From Linyphia triangularis (taxonomy: Eukaryota; Arthropoda; Arachnida; Araneae; Linyphiidae), in assembly GCA_963978545.1 (NCBI GenBank), contig OZ021725.1, positions 7,575,346-7,639,345 on the forward strand: DNA of 64,000 bases, in the 5' to 3' direction. The notes beneath the pieces are model-generated. The model had not been told where the DNA came from and ran no database searches. It saw only the letters and a program-made list of their open reading frames with translations. The position numbers and the translations under genes are program-made. Positions 1-12,192 of the stretch are shown here, in pieces. Within the stretch, counting starts at the first letter, position 1. Each line of letters starts with the position of its first letter.

Positions 1-67
1 ATGAAAAAAAAAAAAACTGCTTTTAATCAGATGATAATATTTGTAGATGAAATGCACAAGACTATTA

Positions 68-308
68 TACTAAACTTCAACTTAACTAGACATCACTTAG
101 ACGATAGATCGTCACAGTGCTCATAGGTATTTAATCCATTTTGGCGGAGTGAAGACATAATGTTCGCCAAACCACAACCCTGTAGAGAACAAAAGGCTAT
201 AAGGTTTGGAGAGAATTATATCTTCACTCCGCCAAAATGGATTAAATACCTATGAGCACTGTGACGATCTATCGTCTAAGTGATGTCTAGTTAAGTTGAA
301 GTTTAGTA
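68..308. mobile_element. 241-bp palindromic MITE, copy 1 (Tc1/mariner type)
   Basis: Nearly the whole element is a pair of inverted arms of about 100 bp starting TACTAAACTTCAACTTAACT, separated by a short middle. It is flanked by TA on both sides (66-67, 309-310). Two further copies of identical length lie at 49383 and 58065. No coding capacity. TA target duplication and terminal inverted repeats (TIRs) suggest mobilisation by a Tc1/mariner transposase. Confidence 0.88.
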
Positions 309-310
309 TA

Positions 311-1889
311 GTACATTGTGTTGTACCTGCAGCCAAAGTATGAATACATATACTAGCTAAGTATTTATACTATTACATTACATAAACAGTTACAGTTACA
401 CAGAAATAAATTTGCATATAAAAACAGAAAAATTAGCAAAATAAGGTTGCCTTGTGAATTCATTGCTTTGACAAAAGACAGCTTATTTGTAAGTTAAAAG
501 GAAAAAATAGTAATTGCATTGTACAAACATAATTCGCCGTTAGTTCTTAGGAGAGTTTTATTTGAAAAATAAGTGTTTACAAAAGAAACTTTCTTGTCCA
601 ATTATTTCTTCTTAAATCGCAAATTTTAAGAATTACTTTTGATTCTAGAAAAACAATTTTAATTTCAGCTGAAACGTGTACAGATAATGCTAAACCTTTA
701 CTCGGTATAAGTGAAGGAGTAAGAAATTTAAAAGCATTTTGTACCCAGTGCATCTACAGAAAATACAATATATCTTTAACTTTTTCATTTAACAGCTAAA
801 TTCCTGCAAAAAAATGTGGGAATCATCTATGAAACACTGGAACAAATATTTTTATCCTAACTTACAGCATTAAATTCATTTTATTATTCGACATTCTTAT
901 TTTTATTTTATATTGGTTTAATTTTTTTTTTTTTTTTTTAGTATTTTGGTTGCTTGTATGCTTAATTTTTAAGAGTAGTCATTTTAGTTCGCAATACTTG
1001 TTTAAAAACTCTGAAAGTTAGGTTTGTAAATTGATTTATTTAAATTAATTTTTATATAAATTTCTTATCGTTATTTATAATAATTTTTGCAAACTTGTAA
1101 AACCTTAATTGGCTTTTGTTTTAGATATCACTAATTGCTTTTAGCAAATCAGCTTTTCTGATTTTACATTTTATAAAACTTTTGTCAAATAGACAAATTT
1201 CAGCAAGATATGAATACTATTTGCATAACATAATTTTTTTGATACTTATAAAATTTTATATAAAATTATTATAATAATTATAAAATTTGAAACAAAAGTT
1301 CAATTTTCAGAGGCCGAAAGGGATAGAACATCCAAAATGTGGAATGCATGAATGCCTCTTGATTGTTAAAATGCACATGATAAGATTTCGTAGAGAAGCA
1401 CGGATATTCAGCTAGTATTACATGAAATCTATAACACATTCATTAAGATTGTGCAACATCTCTAATTTACGTAAATGTTTAACGAATTGACTAACACTTA
1501 CATGCAGCAACCTCACGAAGGAGACACACAGCGAGCACACAAAAATAAAACAAGAGAATTGTCTTCATGATAAACAGAAATGTGCTATTCGCCACAATAT
1601 CCTTACAATTCCTATTAAGAGAGTAGCGAACCCTTCTCTATTGAAAGGAAAACAATTTATGTAAATCAGGCTTATGCTGATGAACGCTTATCCTACGTAT
1701 AGTATTCTGGGGTGGTCTTACTGGTAGTCTTATATCCAGTGAAAGGGTATCTATGATTGATGACCTCTAATATGCCGCTTTCAATCAATAATATTGCAAA
1801 ATATTTTGATGGAAAGCCGCCACTTTAATATGCCGCTTTCCACACAAAAATATTGCAAAATACTTTTTTAGATTAGCATATTTCATTTA
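311..1889. other. AT-rich intergenic stretch, nothing recognised
   Basis: No coding exon, RNA gene or clear transposon end seen. Contains a T-run at about 928-943, and near 1770-1860 a short direct repeat built on atatgccgctttc and atattgcaaaata. Confidence 0.4.
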
Positions 1890-2350
1890 GTGTAGAATCT
1901 CGATCAACTGACCTAATTCGGACCAAAGGTAGGTCGGTTAAGCGAAAATTCCGGATAAAAGAGAGTTGTAAAAAACAATAAAAAGTAAATGATTTTCGTT
2001 TATTGAATACAGGACTTTTAATGCTTTTTTACGACATAATTGTTGGAAATGAGTTTTTGTTGCAATAATCTAGATAATCTTCGTTTCGCTGCTCTATCCC
2101 TGAGTCTTTTTGAAGGCAATAGTTCAGTTTGATCTGCATCCGAAGATTGCTCTAACCGTGTCAGTTCTTCAGAAAAACAGTCAAAAGCCTCACCATTACT
2201 TATGTAACTTTATAGCAAGGGAAAAGATTACGGTTTAAAAAGGAACAAATGATTTATCACTCATTTGGGAGATTTTTGATGTCGACTAAATGATTACCGG
2301 TTAACAGAGAGTTCCGGATAAAAGAGGGGCGGTTAATCGAGGTTCTACTG
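1890..2350. mobile_element. Tigger/pogo-type MITE (461 bp)
   Basis: TIRs GTGTAGAATCTCGATCAACT at the left and, reversed, CAGTAGAACCTCGATTAACC at the right, flanked by TA dinucleotides (1888-1889, 2351-2352). CAGT-type ends with a TCGATTAACCG core are typical of Tigger-like elements. No transposase reading frame inside. Confidence 0.75.
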
Positions 2351-2352
2351 TA

Positions 2353-3470
2353 CTTGGGAAATCGAGTTTCTTAATGTTGTATTTTTCTATGCATTGAGAG
2401 AGTGGCATTGATTGAAGTTTCATTGACAAAAAAAGCTTTTTACTGCAATTTTTTTTTTTGATCCACTGCATTTTGCAGTGTTATTTATATTTTATGGATA
2501 AATTACTTTTAAGTATTTAAAAAATATATTAAAATAAATAAATTTTATTAAATTAGATACTTAAATGCTTTTATTTAAAGGGTGAAATGCAGCGTTTCTA
2601 TTTAAAAGAAACGATAATTTTGTTGTTGTTGTGTTAAAAATAAACTTTTATGAAAACAATAATTCATCGCACGCATTGCTAAGATCACTGATGTCAATTA
2701 AAATGTTCTTTTATAATCATGTCAATTGATTTTGATTATGAAATTGGTGTACTTCATTTTTTATTTATGTATATAATGAGCTTCTATACATATTTTTAAA
2801 TTTTAAAAGCAAAATTGAAAAACATTTTTAACCATTCGCAAATTTTATTTTCTGGTAAAATCTAGTTTTTAATGTTATCTCTCATATACATTGACAAAGC
2901 CTCATTGGTGGAAGTTTAGAGGAGAATTGTACATGTTTATAATCTAGACATCTTTCTGTGGTTTACACCCGGAATTGTGCCTATACTTAACAAAACTACT
3001 GTTTGAGCAACACATAAAATTCTCTTGCTTAGTCTTTGTTTTGAAACTGTGTCCAAATGAAAAAACTCAAAAATGTAATAAATCATTCAATCAATTAATA
3101 TGTTTATGAAGTAGTGAAATATGATTTGGATGGAAAACTCATTTTGTGAGCTACTTTTTCATATAGTTTGATGCCTTCTAGAGAATTAGAAAATTATATT
3201 TTAGCCTATTTATAAACATTTCAAAACTTGTTTTAGTATATTTTATAACATTCTTCAGTTAAAACATTTTATTATTATTTTGTTGATGAGTGTCGCCGAA
3301 TTTTCTGCGAATTGGGTGACGTCAATTGCCGAACGTCCTAAAATGCTCTGTTTCCTCGTAAACAGTATTTATAGTACAATTTTGAGCTGTTTATTAATAA
3401 TTGAGAATATTATTATCAATATCAAATCCATTTCGCTGAAAATTGGTATTGAAATGAAAATAGTGAGTAA
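2353..3470. other. AT-rich intergenic stretch, nothing recognised
   Basis: Only AT-rich sequence and short homopolymers. The 88-codon open frame at 3280 has no codon character and overlaps a dispersed module. Confidence 0.4.
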
Positions 3471-3525
3471 AGGCGTATGCAGCTGTCGTTGTGGGCGACG
3501 GGTCTCGATCGCGAGTCCATTCCCA
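3471..3525 (+). repeat. dispersed module shared with 19071-19125
   Basis: aaaggcgtatgcagct.. through ggcgacgggtctcgatcgcg recurs almost unchanged near 19075-19123. Function unknown; it is the GC-rich edge of a larger dispersed repeat, whose other piece occurs at 13915 and 19126. Confidence 0.65.
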
Positions 3526-3678
3526 GATAGCATTTTATCCTTTTAAAACCCTTGTCTAAACCTCTCAAGCGAAAAGGGAGTAAGGTTCAGATGACAAGGG
3601 AGTAACCATCATAAAACCTTGAAGAAAGGGTCCTAGTCTCCAGACGTCAAGCTTTTGGTAACCATTTCATGACCCCCC

Positions 3679-3880
3679 TTGCCACAAGGCTTTCGCCGTA
3701 AAGGGTATGTAAACCTTTTCGGGATGAGCTTGCCACAAGGTTTTCGCCGTAAAGGGTGTGTAAACCTTTTCGTGATAAGCCTGCCACACGGTTTTCGCCG
3801 TAAGGGTTGTATAAGCCTTTTCATAATAGGCTTGCCAAAAGGTTTTCACTGTAAAGGGTGTGTAAACCTTTTCACTCTGA
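3679..3880. repeat. four tandem ~55-bp units (gccacaaggttttcgccgta)
   Basis: Four imperfect copies of a unit containing gccacaaggttttcgccgta, agggtgtgtaaaccttttcg and a variable linker. Because the period is close to a multiple of three, several frames on both strands stay open and give repetitive reading frames. I see no start, splice or codon evidence that they are genes. Confidence 0.8.
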
Positions 3881-3929
3881 GGTTCCCACCCTGTAGATAT
3901 AGGAAAAGTTGCAAAAACTTTCCTTTATA

Positions 3930-4579
3930 AAGTATCATTTATCTTTTGTGTTCAAAAAGAAACACTTAATTGGGAGAGTTCCAATATTGTCGGAAAATGC
4001 TTTAAATTTAGTGGCTAATGAAAAATTAATATTTATTCTATAGGAATTTAATTACAATTTGCCTTTAATGGTATCAATCATAACCCAATTTATTGATAAA
4101 TTTTAATTTATTTGCTAGGTAGAACTTACTAGAATAATAAACATAATTTACTTTTTTTTGTAAAGAATTTAAAAAAAAAAAAAAAATTCAAAATTCAATA
4201 AAAAATTATGTATATATTATTAAAAAAATGCATTGAGATCTTAGTAGGTTGCGTTAGACAATTTAAATTGCATTAAAATTTGTTTTAAAGGGTTAATCCA
4301 AGCTACTTATAGTTTTATTATTAGAAACATATACAACTAAAAATGCATTTTTACTGATAATTCTTTTTTAGATAATTCTTTATTTTGAAGTAAACAAACA
4401 CAAATGAGTTGCTTTTTCATTTTATACAAAGAATATAATTTAAACATGATTTTAAATATATACTACAAATATTTCTTCATTTATTTGCTGCATCTGACAA
4501 GATGTTTCTGGAAGATTCTTGAGGAAAACTAAAGGGAATCCCATTCATTTCTATCTGAAAAAAATAAACAAATTTAAAA
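3930..4579. other. AT-rich intergenic stretch, nothing recognised
   Basis: No supported feature; includes an A-run at about 4170-4186. Confidence 0.4.
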
Positions 4580-5815
4580 TCTATAATAATAAAACAAGCT
4601 GTGTGTCTGTCTGTTTGTGGATCTGTTATAGAAACCTACTTAAAATTGGAGTAGAGCTCTGAAATTTTCAACACAAGAAGTTTTGACCTTCTAATTTATG
4701 AATGTCAAACAGAATGTAAAATTTTAATTAGTTCTTTTTTAATTAATATTTTAACTAACTTTTATTTTACAAAGTGACTTCAAATAGAGATACAGCTCTG
4801 AAATTTTCAACATAAGTAATTTTGGCCTTCTTATTGAACTATTGAAAAAAAGAATTTTAAATTTGTTGTTAGTTTTTTCTTTAATTAATTAATAAATATT
4901 TTACAAAACGGTTTCTAATAGAGCTACAGCTCTGAAATGTTCAACATAAGTAGATTTAGCCTTCTAATTGGACTTTTAAAAAACGGAATTTTAAATTTTT
5001 ATTTAGTTCTTTTTAATTAATTAATAACTATTCTACAAAATGATATCCAATATTGCTACAGCTCTGAAATTTTCAACATAAGTAGTTTTGTCTTTTATTT
5101 GGCCTTTTTTTTGAAAAACAGAGTTTCAAATTTTTATTTAGTTCCTTTTTAATTTTTTTTTTTTTTTTTTTTTTAATTTATTAATATATATTTAACAAAA
5201 CGATATCTAATAGAGCTGCAGCTCTGAAATTTTCAACATAAGTAGTTGTGCCCTCCTAATTGGACGTTTGAAAAACATAATTTTACATTTTTATTTAGTT
5301 CTTTTTTAATTAATTAAAAAATATTTTACAAAACGATTTCTATTTGGGCTACAGTTCTGAAATTTTCAATACAAGTAGTTTTGGCATTCTAATTGGACTA
5401 TTGACAAACAGAATGTTAAAATTTTAATTTGATTTTCGATTGATTCTTTGAATTTTTTTTTTAACAAAAAGCGACTTCTAATAGGCCTAGAGCTTTGAAA
5501 GTTTCAACATAAATAGTTTTGGCTTTCTAATTTTGCTTTCCACAAATACGTGTTAAAATAATCTTAACCCCCTGAAACCTACAGCGCTCGAGAACTATTT
5601 GTTCTGCAGAGGTTTCTCGGGCGGTTTCGGGCGTTTTGGGATCTTCGAGGTTTTGGGGGGTCTGGTCAGCTTCCTCACCTCCTGTGGTGTTGATTTATAG
5701 GGGGCAGTTCACTCCTGTCAACTCCGAGAAGCAGAGTCTTGTGGCGAATTTTTTTTTTCTTTCTTTTGCATGGGACATTTAGTAGAAACTCTTTCCGCGC
5801 GGGAACTTTTACTAG
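4580..5815 (+). mobile_element. Helitron-like element with internal minisatellite, copy 1
   Basis: Starts A|TCTATAATAATAAAACAAGC, a Helitron-style 5' end. It continues with a (GTCT)n stretch, then at least seven units of ~130-160 bp built on gctctgaaattttcaacata and gttttggccttctaattgga (about 4630-5560). After a GC-rich tail (5575-5710) comes a hairpin tttccgcgcgggaa (5792-5805) and, 6 nt later, CTAG (5812-5815), as expected for a Helitron 3' end. The base after CTAG is A, not the canonical T, so the 3' limit is tentative. No Rep/helicase gene, so non-autonomous. Confidence 0.55.
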
Positions 5816-6064
5816 AGAATTGCCAAGTTTTACAAAATAATTTGCGTTTTGGTTCGCAAAACTTTAAATACATATGAAATAAACCATGCTATTGATATTG
5901 TTAAATAAAATTATAATATTTAGCTAAACTTCTTGAAGAAATTAATTATTTCGTCAAGACAGATCCCTCTATAAATTGTTTTAGTCGCATACAGCTGCGA
6001 ACTCAAATATTTGTGAATTTTTGACTCATTTTCAAATGACGTTATTCTTTTTTTTTTTTCGCGA
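5816..6064. other. AT-rich spacer, nothing recognised
   Basis: No supported feature. Confidence 0.35.
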
Positions 6065-6617
6065 GACATAATTATATAACCCATGAAAACAAAGTTTTAA
6101 ATATTAATCCTTTATATACATCGCCAATTTTTATATTCATTAACACAGCGCCGATTCTGTTAACAGCGTGTGCTTGGTGCTTGTATCTAATTTTAAATAT
6201 CAAACACATTTATATCAGCAAAATGTGTTGCAAACTACGTTTCAAAATGTATTTATTAGAAATGAACGTGCATTTATGCATTCACATCCAAACATCTTTT
6301 TTTTTTATTTTGATTAAAACAATTTTATTATTTATTTATTTAAAAAAAAATTTGGCAATATCAAAGAGTTTCAACAATGATCGGCTTACTGCTATTTTAG
6401 CGCGATTGGATGAAGGCAAGTTAGTTTATTAGTATTCCGTATAAGCAACTTTTTAGTGACAATAACAGACCCAAAATGTGAAAGAATGTATTGCCATCGA
6501 CATCGAATCTATCTACCAACTTTCAGCCCGCTTGGATGACGGCAAGGTGGGTTAATTAAGCATCCGCAGACTTGCACTCTATCGACACTCACACAAAATC
6601 GAAGTTAATTTAAAGAA
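6065..6617 (-). repeat. 540-bp dispersed repeat, copy on minus strand
   Basis: Reverse complement of the units at 48105, 48649 and 63000. Shared landmarks are ttaacttcgattttgtgtg, a tctgcgga block, gtcatccaa..gggctgaa, agattcgatgtcgatg, a short (AATA)n and a terminal tatgggttata. The family is non-coding and I cannot assign it to a class. Confidence 0.75.
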
Positions 6618-7291
6618 TTCAAAATACATCCTTTATTGAAACTTTAATGCCTCTAATACGTACGTTATTGAAATATTCGATTTTTCTTAGATGCTATTTT
6701 ATAATTTTAGGTGAAATGAAAGTACTCCCCTCGCTCGATAAAAATTTAACATTCCCTGTTTCACCACGATTAATAATTTGGTATTGAAGATCAGAACAAA
6801 TAAAGGATTCTACTTACGTAGGATTGCTTAGCCATATGAAGTCCGTGGCGTATACAGGGAGGAGGCTGATAGGGCTACAGCTCCCTGAAAATTGAGAAAA
6901 ATTATATTTCCAAGTGTAATGTAACAATTTTTGTAAATAGTTAATACTTAATATCCTCATTTAACTAACTTTTCGAGTCAGTCATTTTTTCAAAATAACT
7001 ATAACAACGAGAAATGAACACAAAAATACAAGCACATCTATTTCATTTCAAACTCTTCCGATTTTACATTTCTTTCTCATTTCTATATGCTGGGGTCATG
7101 ACGTCCTTCAGATGGTCAGAGCAGAGAAAACTTACTGGTTCCCTGAAAGAGCATGCGTAGACACAAAGACTTCTCCTTCCTGATACCAATAATACAAATC
7201 TGCCATAGAAAATCTGGTAAAATTTTATGAAAGAGGTTTTCTTGGTTTTCAAAACATCGTCGAAGCAGATTAGGAAATATGGAAAACAAAA

Positions 7292-7505
7292 TACAGGGTT
7301 ACTAGAAAAGAATCATTCATTTTCAAAACCCGACTTATTCAAAAGTATTATACTTACAAATATGATTGGTACAAGAAAACAACCGCAAAATATTTAAGTT
7401 TTATGCTCCAGGTGGTGCTCAAGTTTACCCGATTTATTCAAAAGTATAATACTTTTGAATAAATCTTGTTTTGAAAATGAATGATTCTTTTGTAGTAACC
7501 CTGTA
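7292..7505. repeat. foldback repeat with TIR acagggttacta and a 33-bp palindrome
   Basis: Left arm 7292-7352 and right arm 7432-7505 are inverted copies (agaatcattcattttcaaaa). At 7432-7464 an inner stretch, atttattcaaaagtat and its complement, is a near-zero-spacer palindrome. Probably a decayed TIR element; no target duplication seen. Confidence 0.65.
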
Positions 7506-9417
7506 GAAAGGTTTTCTTGATGCTTTCGCAGAATGTTCTGTAGACATATTTCCGAATATACGTCACTTATTAAAAAAAAAATGTATTTTACCAGTTTCAA
7601 TTGAAACTTCTGAGCTTTCAACTTTGTGATCATTAACATCATATTAAGAAATTCTATGAGCAAAACAAGGTTGAACAGACTGGCACTTTTTGTCAATTCA
7701 CAACAACATAAAAATTTGGTTTCAGTAGCCAATGAAATTGCCTTGTTTAGGGGATTTAGAATACACCAATAAACAGTGTTTACATTATAACATAACAATA
7801 TTTAACATTTAATAAATTTCACTGTATACACCAGCGTTGATTTTTTAACATGTTACTTCTTGCGTTGTTTGTATTATGTGTTTACATTGATTTTATTTAT
7901 AACATTCATGCTTACGTTTTTTTAATAACACATGCTTAAGTTGTGTTTTAGAAACGGCACTAATGCTTATTAAATGTTCTTTTCGTTATAATGTAGAATT
8001 GTAAGATTATTTGTTTTTCAATACCTTAACAGAATAGTTGTGAAACACTGCAGTTTTAAATTTCCTTTCATAATGTTAAAAAGTGAGTAATTTTAATTTA
8101 TAACTAGTTTTATTATTTTTTTAATATTAGCTGCCCAACCCTCTTTCCTATTATGATCAAATGTTCAGTTTTTTAAGGCGTTACATGAATATGGCAAGAG
8201 CAGACAAAAGTCTTTTTTTTCTTTCAGAAAACCAAAGAAAAAAACTAAATAGTGAGTAACTATAATACTACTAAAAAAGTGTAGTAGAAGTACTGATCCT
8301 CCAATTCTAAAATGTGACTGCAAAAAATTAATAATCAAATGAAATAATAAAATAAAATTTTAAAGATTGAGACTGCTCTACAAGAAAATAGCCTATAAAC
8401 ACACTAAAAAAAATGGTGACTAAATAAAAATAAACATTAGAAAAATTATAATTTCACCCATAATACTAAAAAAACATGAAAAAGTAATAAAATAAACAAC
8501 AGAAAATAATGAAGTAGTTCTTGAAGAGCTGGTCAACAAGGTTACCAGGAAAGCGACTAGCAGAAGAATTCATTGTTTTTAACACTACGCACATTTGATT
8601 AAAAATTACAAAAGTAAAAAAAAAAAAAGCTTACCTCAAACTTCAGGAGATAGCTTTGAGTTGGGTTTCAGCATTTTGTAGTCAGATCTTTTGAGTTGTG
8701 GAACGCAAATTTTCTGAGAAATATTGGAAAATGTATTTTAAACAGAGTTTGAAAGGGACATTGGGCATTTGGCGATTAGAAAATTCGCCAAAATTAAAAA
8801 CACAGTAACTAAAATAAAATTTAAATAAAAACAAAGAAGGGCTTGTCAAGAAGAACCCGCGATATCTTGTTTTACTAAAACATTTTAAAATTTATTGGAT
8901 CCATACAACAAAACAAAAAGACAAAAGGTACCGAATTTTTTTTTTTAACTTCAGATGGAGAAAAGCACCTCCTCTATTTCTAACCCCCGCCCCGCAAACC
9001 AAGAAGCACTTGGGCTCGGTGTATCTGTCAATACCATTCAACAGCGTTATAGCCTTGGGAAATTGGTTAATTGGCCACACATGCTGCATGTCTGCTCTTT
9101 GACAAAAGACCAGACATGCCTTGGGGATGCACCGGAGTGTCCTTAAAGTGGGCTTGCAGTATACGATTGATAAGAATGTATGAGTTCAGAGTAACATTTA
9201 ATTTTAGTATGTGTGTCAAGATTTAGAATTTATACATTTAAAATTGAATTTTTTTAAAACTAATTTCAAAAGCTAGCTATCGATACCAATAAAAGTAATT
9301 TGTTTAAAGATTTATTTATTTAAAGTTTAAATAATTATTTTTCAAAATACCAAGTTTACATTCTCAAAAGCATTTGTTATTTGGGTAAATGGTATTTATA
9401 TTATTCATTGATTTAAA
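7506..9417. other. AT-rich stretch with no recognised gene
   Basis: The only compositional outlier is a GC-richer patch at 8960-9150 (both strands open for about 63 codons). I see no homology, splice context or codon signal there; it may be an old repeat. Confidence 0.35.
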
Positions 9418-9426
9418 AAGGAAATG

Positions 9427-9608
9427 GCCGACCAAACGGTATAGTGTTTAGAGTGCAAGCTTATAGACCGCGAGGCTGCTTGTTTGAGTCCCGTGTTAGG
9501 CATGGGTGTTGGTAAATGTATGTTGGCTTGTCTAATGACGAATGTTTCGGCGCATTATAGCCCTCGTGTTGCTGAAGGCGCCAGATAATCTGAAAACAAC
9601 CAAGCAAT
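9427..9608 (+). mobile_element. tRNA-derived SINE, family 1, copy 1
   Basis: GCCGACCAAACGGTATAGTG carries a Pol III A box; the B-box region is degraded here (gtttgagtcc). The body has ggcatgggtgttggtaaatg and tcgtgttgctgaaggcgcca. Flanked by a direct repeat AAGGAAATG (9418-9426 and 9609-9617). Two further copies at 36759 and 60670. Confidence 0.85.
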
Positions 9609-9617
9609 AAGGAAATG

Positions 9618-10880
9618 ATAAATTCATTACTTATGTAAGAACGTATCACCAGAAATTAATGCATATCTAAAATGATTATTAATTCATTGTGTTTGTAATT
9701 TATGTAGAAATTTTTTAATATTTGAGAACTACCTGGTTCAATTTGCAGGCAACGTTTTGTAAAATGTTAGGCCCTTATGATATTATTTTACCCTTTTGAT
9801 TATTTTACCCTTAAGTAATATTATTGGGGGGGGGGGGGAAGAAAGAAAAAAAATCTTTTTTTTTTTATACTGCTTTTTTTAAAAATGTCCGTAAAATTGT
9901 TAAAATGGTAAATACGTAATTGTTTTGAAATCCAATACATTGATTTGTTTGAAAATTTTGCCTTGAGATAAAAATTATCTAATAATCATTAGTTAATTAA
10001 TAAGTTTTTCTAAAATATCAGAAAATTCTGTAAAATTGTAGTACTCGATTAATCGACAGCAAACTTTTATAATTGAAATTTTATTTTAAAATTTAAAACT
10101 TTAAAAAAAAAAAATCTTGATATTGTTTTTGTCCTATCCTTTCTAGTTTGTCTAGAAAATACGATATTTTAGTATGCTGATTTATAAGTATATATGTATT
10201 TCTTGGCCTATTATGTTGAATATGCAATAACCTCGAATACCATGAAATGAATTTAATTGAGACCTTAAACTGTTTAAATAAAGGTCACATAATCTAAAAT
10301 GCTGTTTTCGAAAGTTTCCAAAATGTCTGTTCGTTGCTTTTCTTTCTTACAAAAACTATCAGTTCTAAATATTTTCTAGCGTATGGGAGTTTGCCTCTTC
10401 ATTTTTCTACCTAAATAAGCCAATAAAATAGCTTTCGAAAAATGTAACCTCTTACTAGGAATAAATAAATGGAAGCCGATATGCATTTCACAAGATGTTT
10501 TAACAAACTATTTTCTTAAAAATCAGTACACATAAGGACATTTTAACTTTTATTGAAACGAAAAAATTAAAACAATAATTTATTTTAATTCTTGTATTTT
10601 AATGTTTAGAAATGAATATTATTGAGATAATTTTTTTTTAGAGGCTGTATTACAGTATTTTATAAAGCCAAAACATATCATGAGAGCACCCAATTAACGC
10701 TGGTGTACTATTTCTATTACCAAAACCTTTTTTACATTTACCAGGGTTCGGCAGACGTTTCTGTGCAAAGAGCCAAACATTCAATAATCATCAGAATCGC
10801 AGTACATAAGAAAGTACATTTAAAGAGCGGAAATACGAGTTTTTAACAACGAACATTTTTATAGTATAAAAATCATGGCA
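9618..10880. other. AT-rich stretch, nothing recognised
   Basis: Only a G-run (about 9827-9838) and A/T runs. Confidence 0.4.
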
Positions 10881-10888
10881 GATGAGAC

Positions 10889-11444
10889 CAGGCCTGTAGC
10901 CAGAGTGGGGCAAGACCTGGAAAAATCTTCGCCTGTCCTGGAAAATTTTATCCCAATCATTTGTAAACCTTTATATCTATGATTGAATAGAAACGAACAT
11001 TTTGCTGCTGTATGTTGATACCTTTGGTTGTAGCACAGCAACTTGCGAATCTACCTTTTCCACTTTGACGGCCATAAATTGTCCCTAAAGACTAAAGAAT
11101 GTCAATGGGCCACGAAAGGATGGCAAATCTAGTGTTTTGGGCATTTGAAGTAGAGATAAGAGTTTTGAAATTGCTTAATATGGTGTAAAGATAGGAAATT
11201 GCTATTATACTAACATTTATCATTTTATTTTAGATTTTTTTGTTACGCTATGTATTTTAAAAAGTTTCAAAATGTTTAATATAAGACCAAGAATAGAAAA
11301 ATGAATTTCTATTATTTTATATTATAATTAATAAAATATGCAAATAAATAGAAAAAGGTTTTTATATTATAATAGTATCTGATAAATTTTTCAGAGTATT
11401 GAAAATGATAGGAGAAAATAAAGGAAAATGCAATTCTATTAGTA

Positions 11445-11512
<68 letters not shown>

Positions 11513-12184
11513 GATATAGTTTTTATATAAAAATGTAAATAACTTTTTATTGCTGAAAGAATTTCTTAAATGAAAAGTTTGTTAAAGAGTTATGTAGCTG
11601 TTCCACAAGACCAATGATAGAAAAATGTAATTTGCTTAACAATATATATTTTTAAATAGAAATGTAAGAACAGAACTTCGAAAAAACTTTTTATGTTAAA
11701 AAAACTTTTTATGTTAAAAAAAACTTTTTATGTAAAATTAACTTTTACTAATTTTTATATTTGTAATTATTTTTAAAGTAGATATTCTTAAGTTGAAATG
11801 TGTGAAAAATTAAGAGATGGACAAGCATAGAATATTTCAAAGGAATAGAATTGTATTAAATATACTTTAAAAAATTTTTAATTGAAAGTTTTGCTTTTAT
11901 CAAAAAAATTTCTGGTGTAGAATCTTTAAAAGAATTAATAAAAATAAAATTACATAAAAAATACATTAACAATGTTTCTTTTTTTAAATATTTTTTTGTA
12001 TATGTACTTCACAAAGTGCTCTGATAAATACTCTTTTACGAATTGTAAAAATTGTGTAAATTTGTAATAATTGTAAAAATTTCAATTGTAAAAATTAATT
12101 GAAAACCAATTAAATAATTTATATTTCTGCCCCTCCTGGGAAAATTTTTGCCCGTCCTACAAGCTTTGGCTGGCTACGGGCCTG
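10889..12184. mobile_element. non-autonomous hAT element (1.3 kb)
   Basis: TIRs CAGGCCTGTAGCCAG at left and CTGGCTACGGGCCTG at right, flanked by 8-bp duplications GATGAGAC / AATGAGAC (10881-10888, 12185-12192; one mismatch). Interior is AT-rich, with (TA)n at 11449-11508 and no transposase frame. Confidence 0.88.
11449..11508. repeat. (TA)n microsatellite
   Basis: About 30 TA units inside the hAT element at 10889-12184. Confidence 0.95.
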
Positions 12185-12192
12185 AATGAGAC

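Noticed and set aside
3633..3930. Overlapping repetitive open frames on both strands
   Set aside because: Produced by a four-unit tandem repeat with a period near a multiple of three; no start, splice or codon evidence.
4630..5560. CRISPR-like regular repeats
   Set aside because: Units are ~135 bp of degenerate AT-rich sequence with no unique spacers in a eukaryotic context: a minisatellite.
7394..7798. 134-codon minus-strand frame
   Set aside because: AT-rich frame running through a foldback repeat; no domain or splice evidence.
9427..9500. Possible functional tRNA gene
   Set aside because: A and B boxes are recognisable but the acceptor stem does not pair and the sequence recurs as a SINE head.
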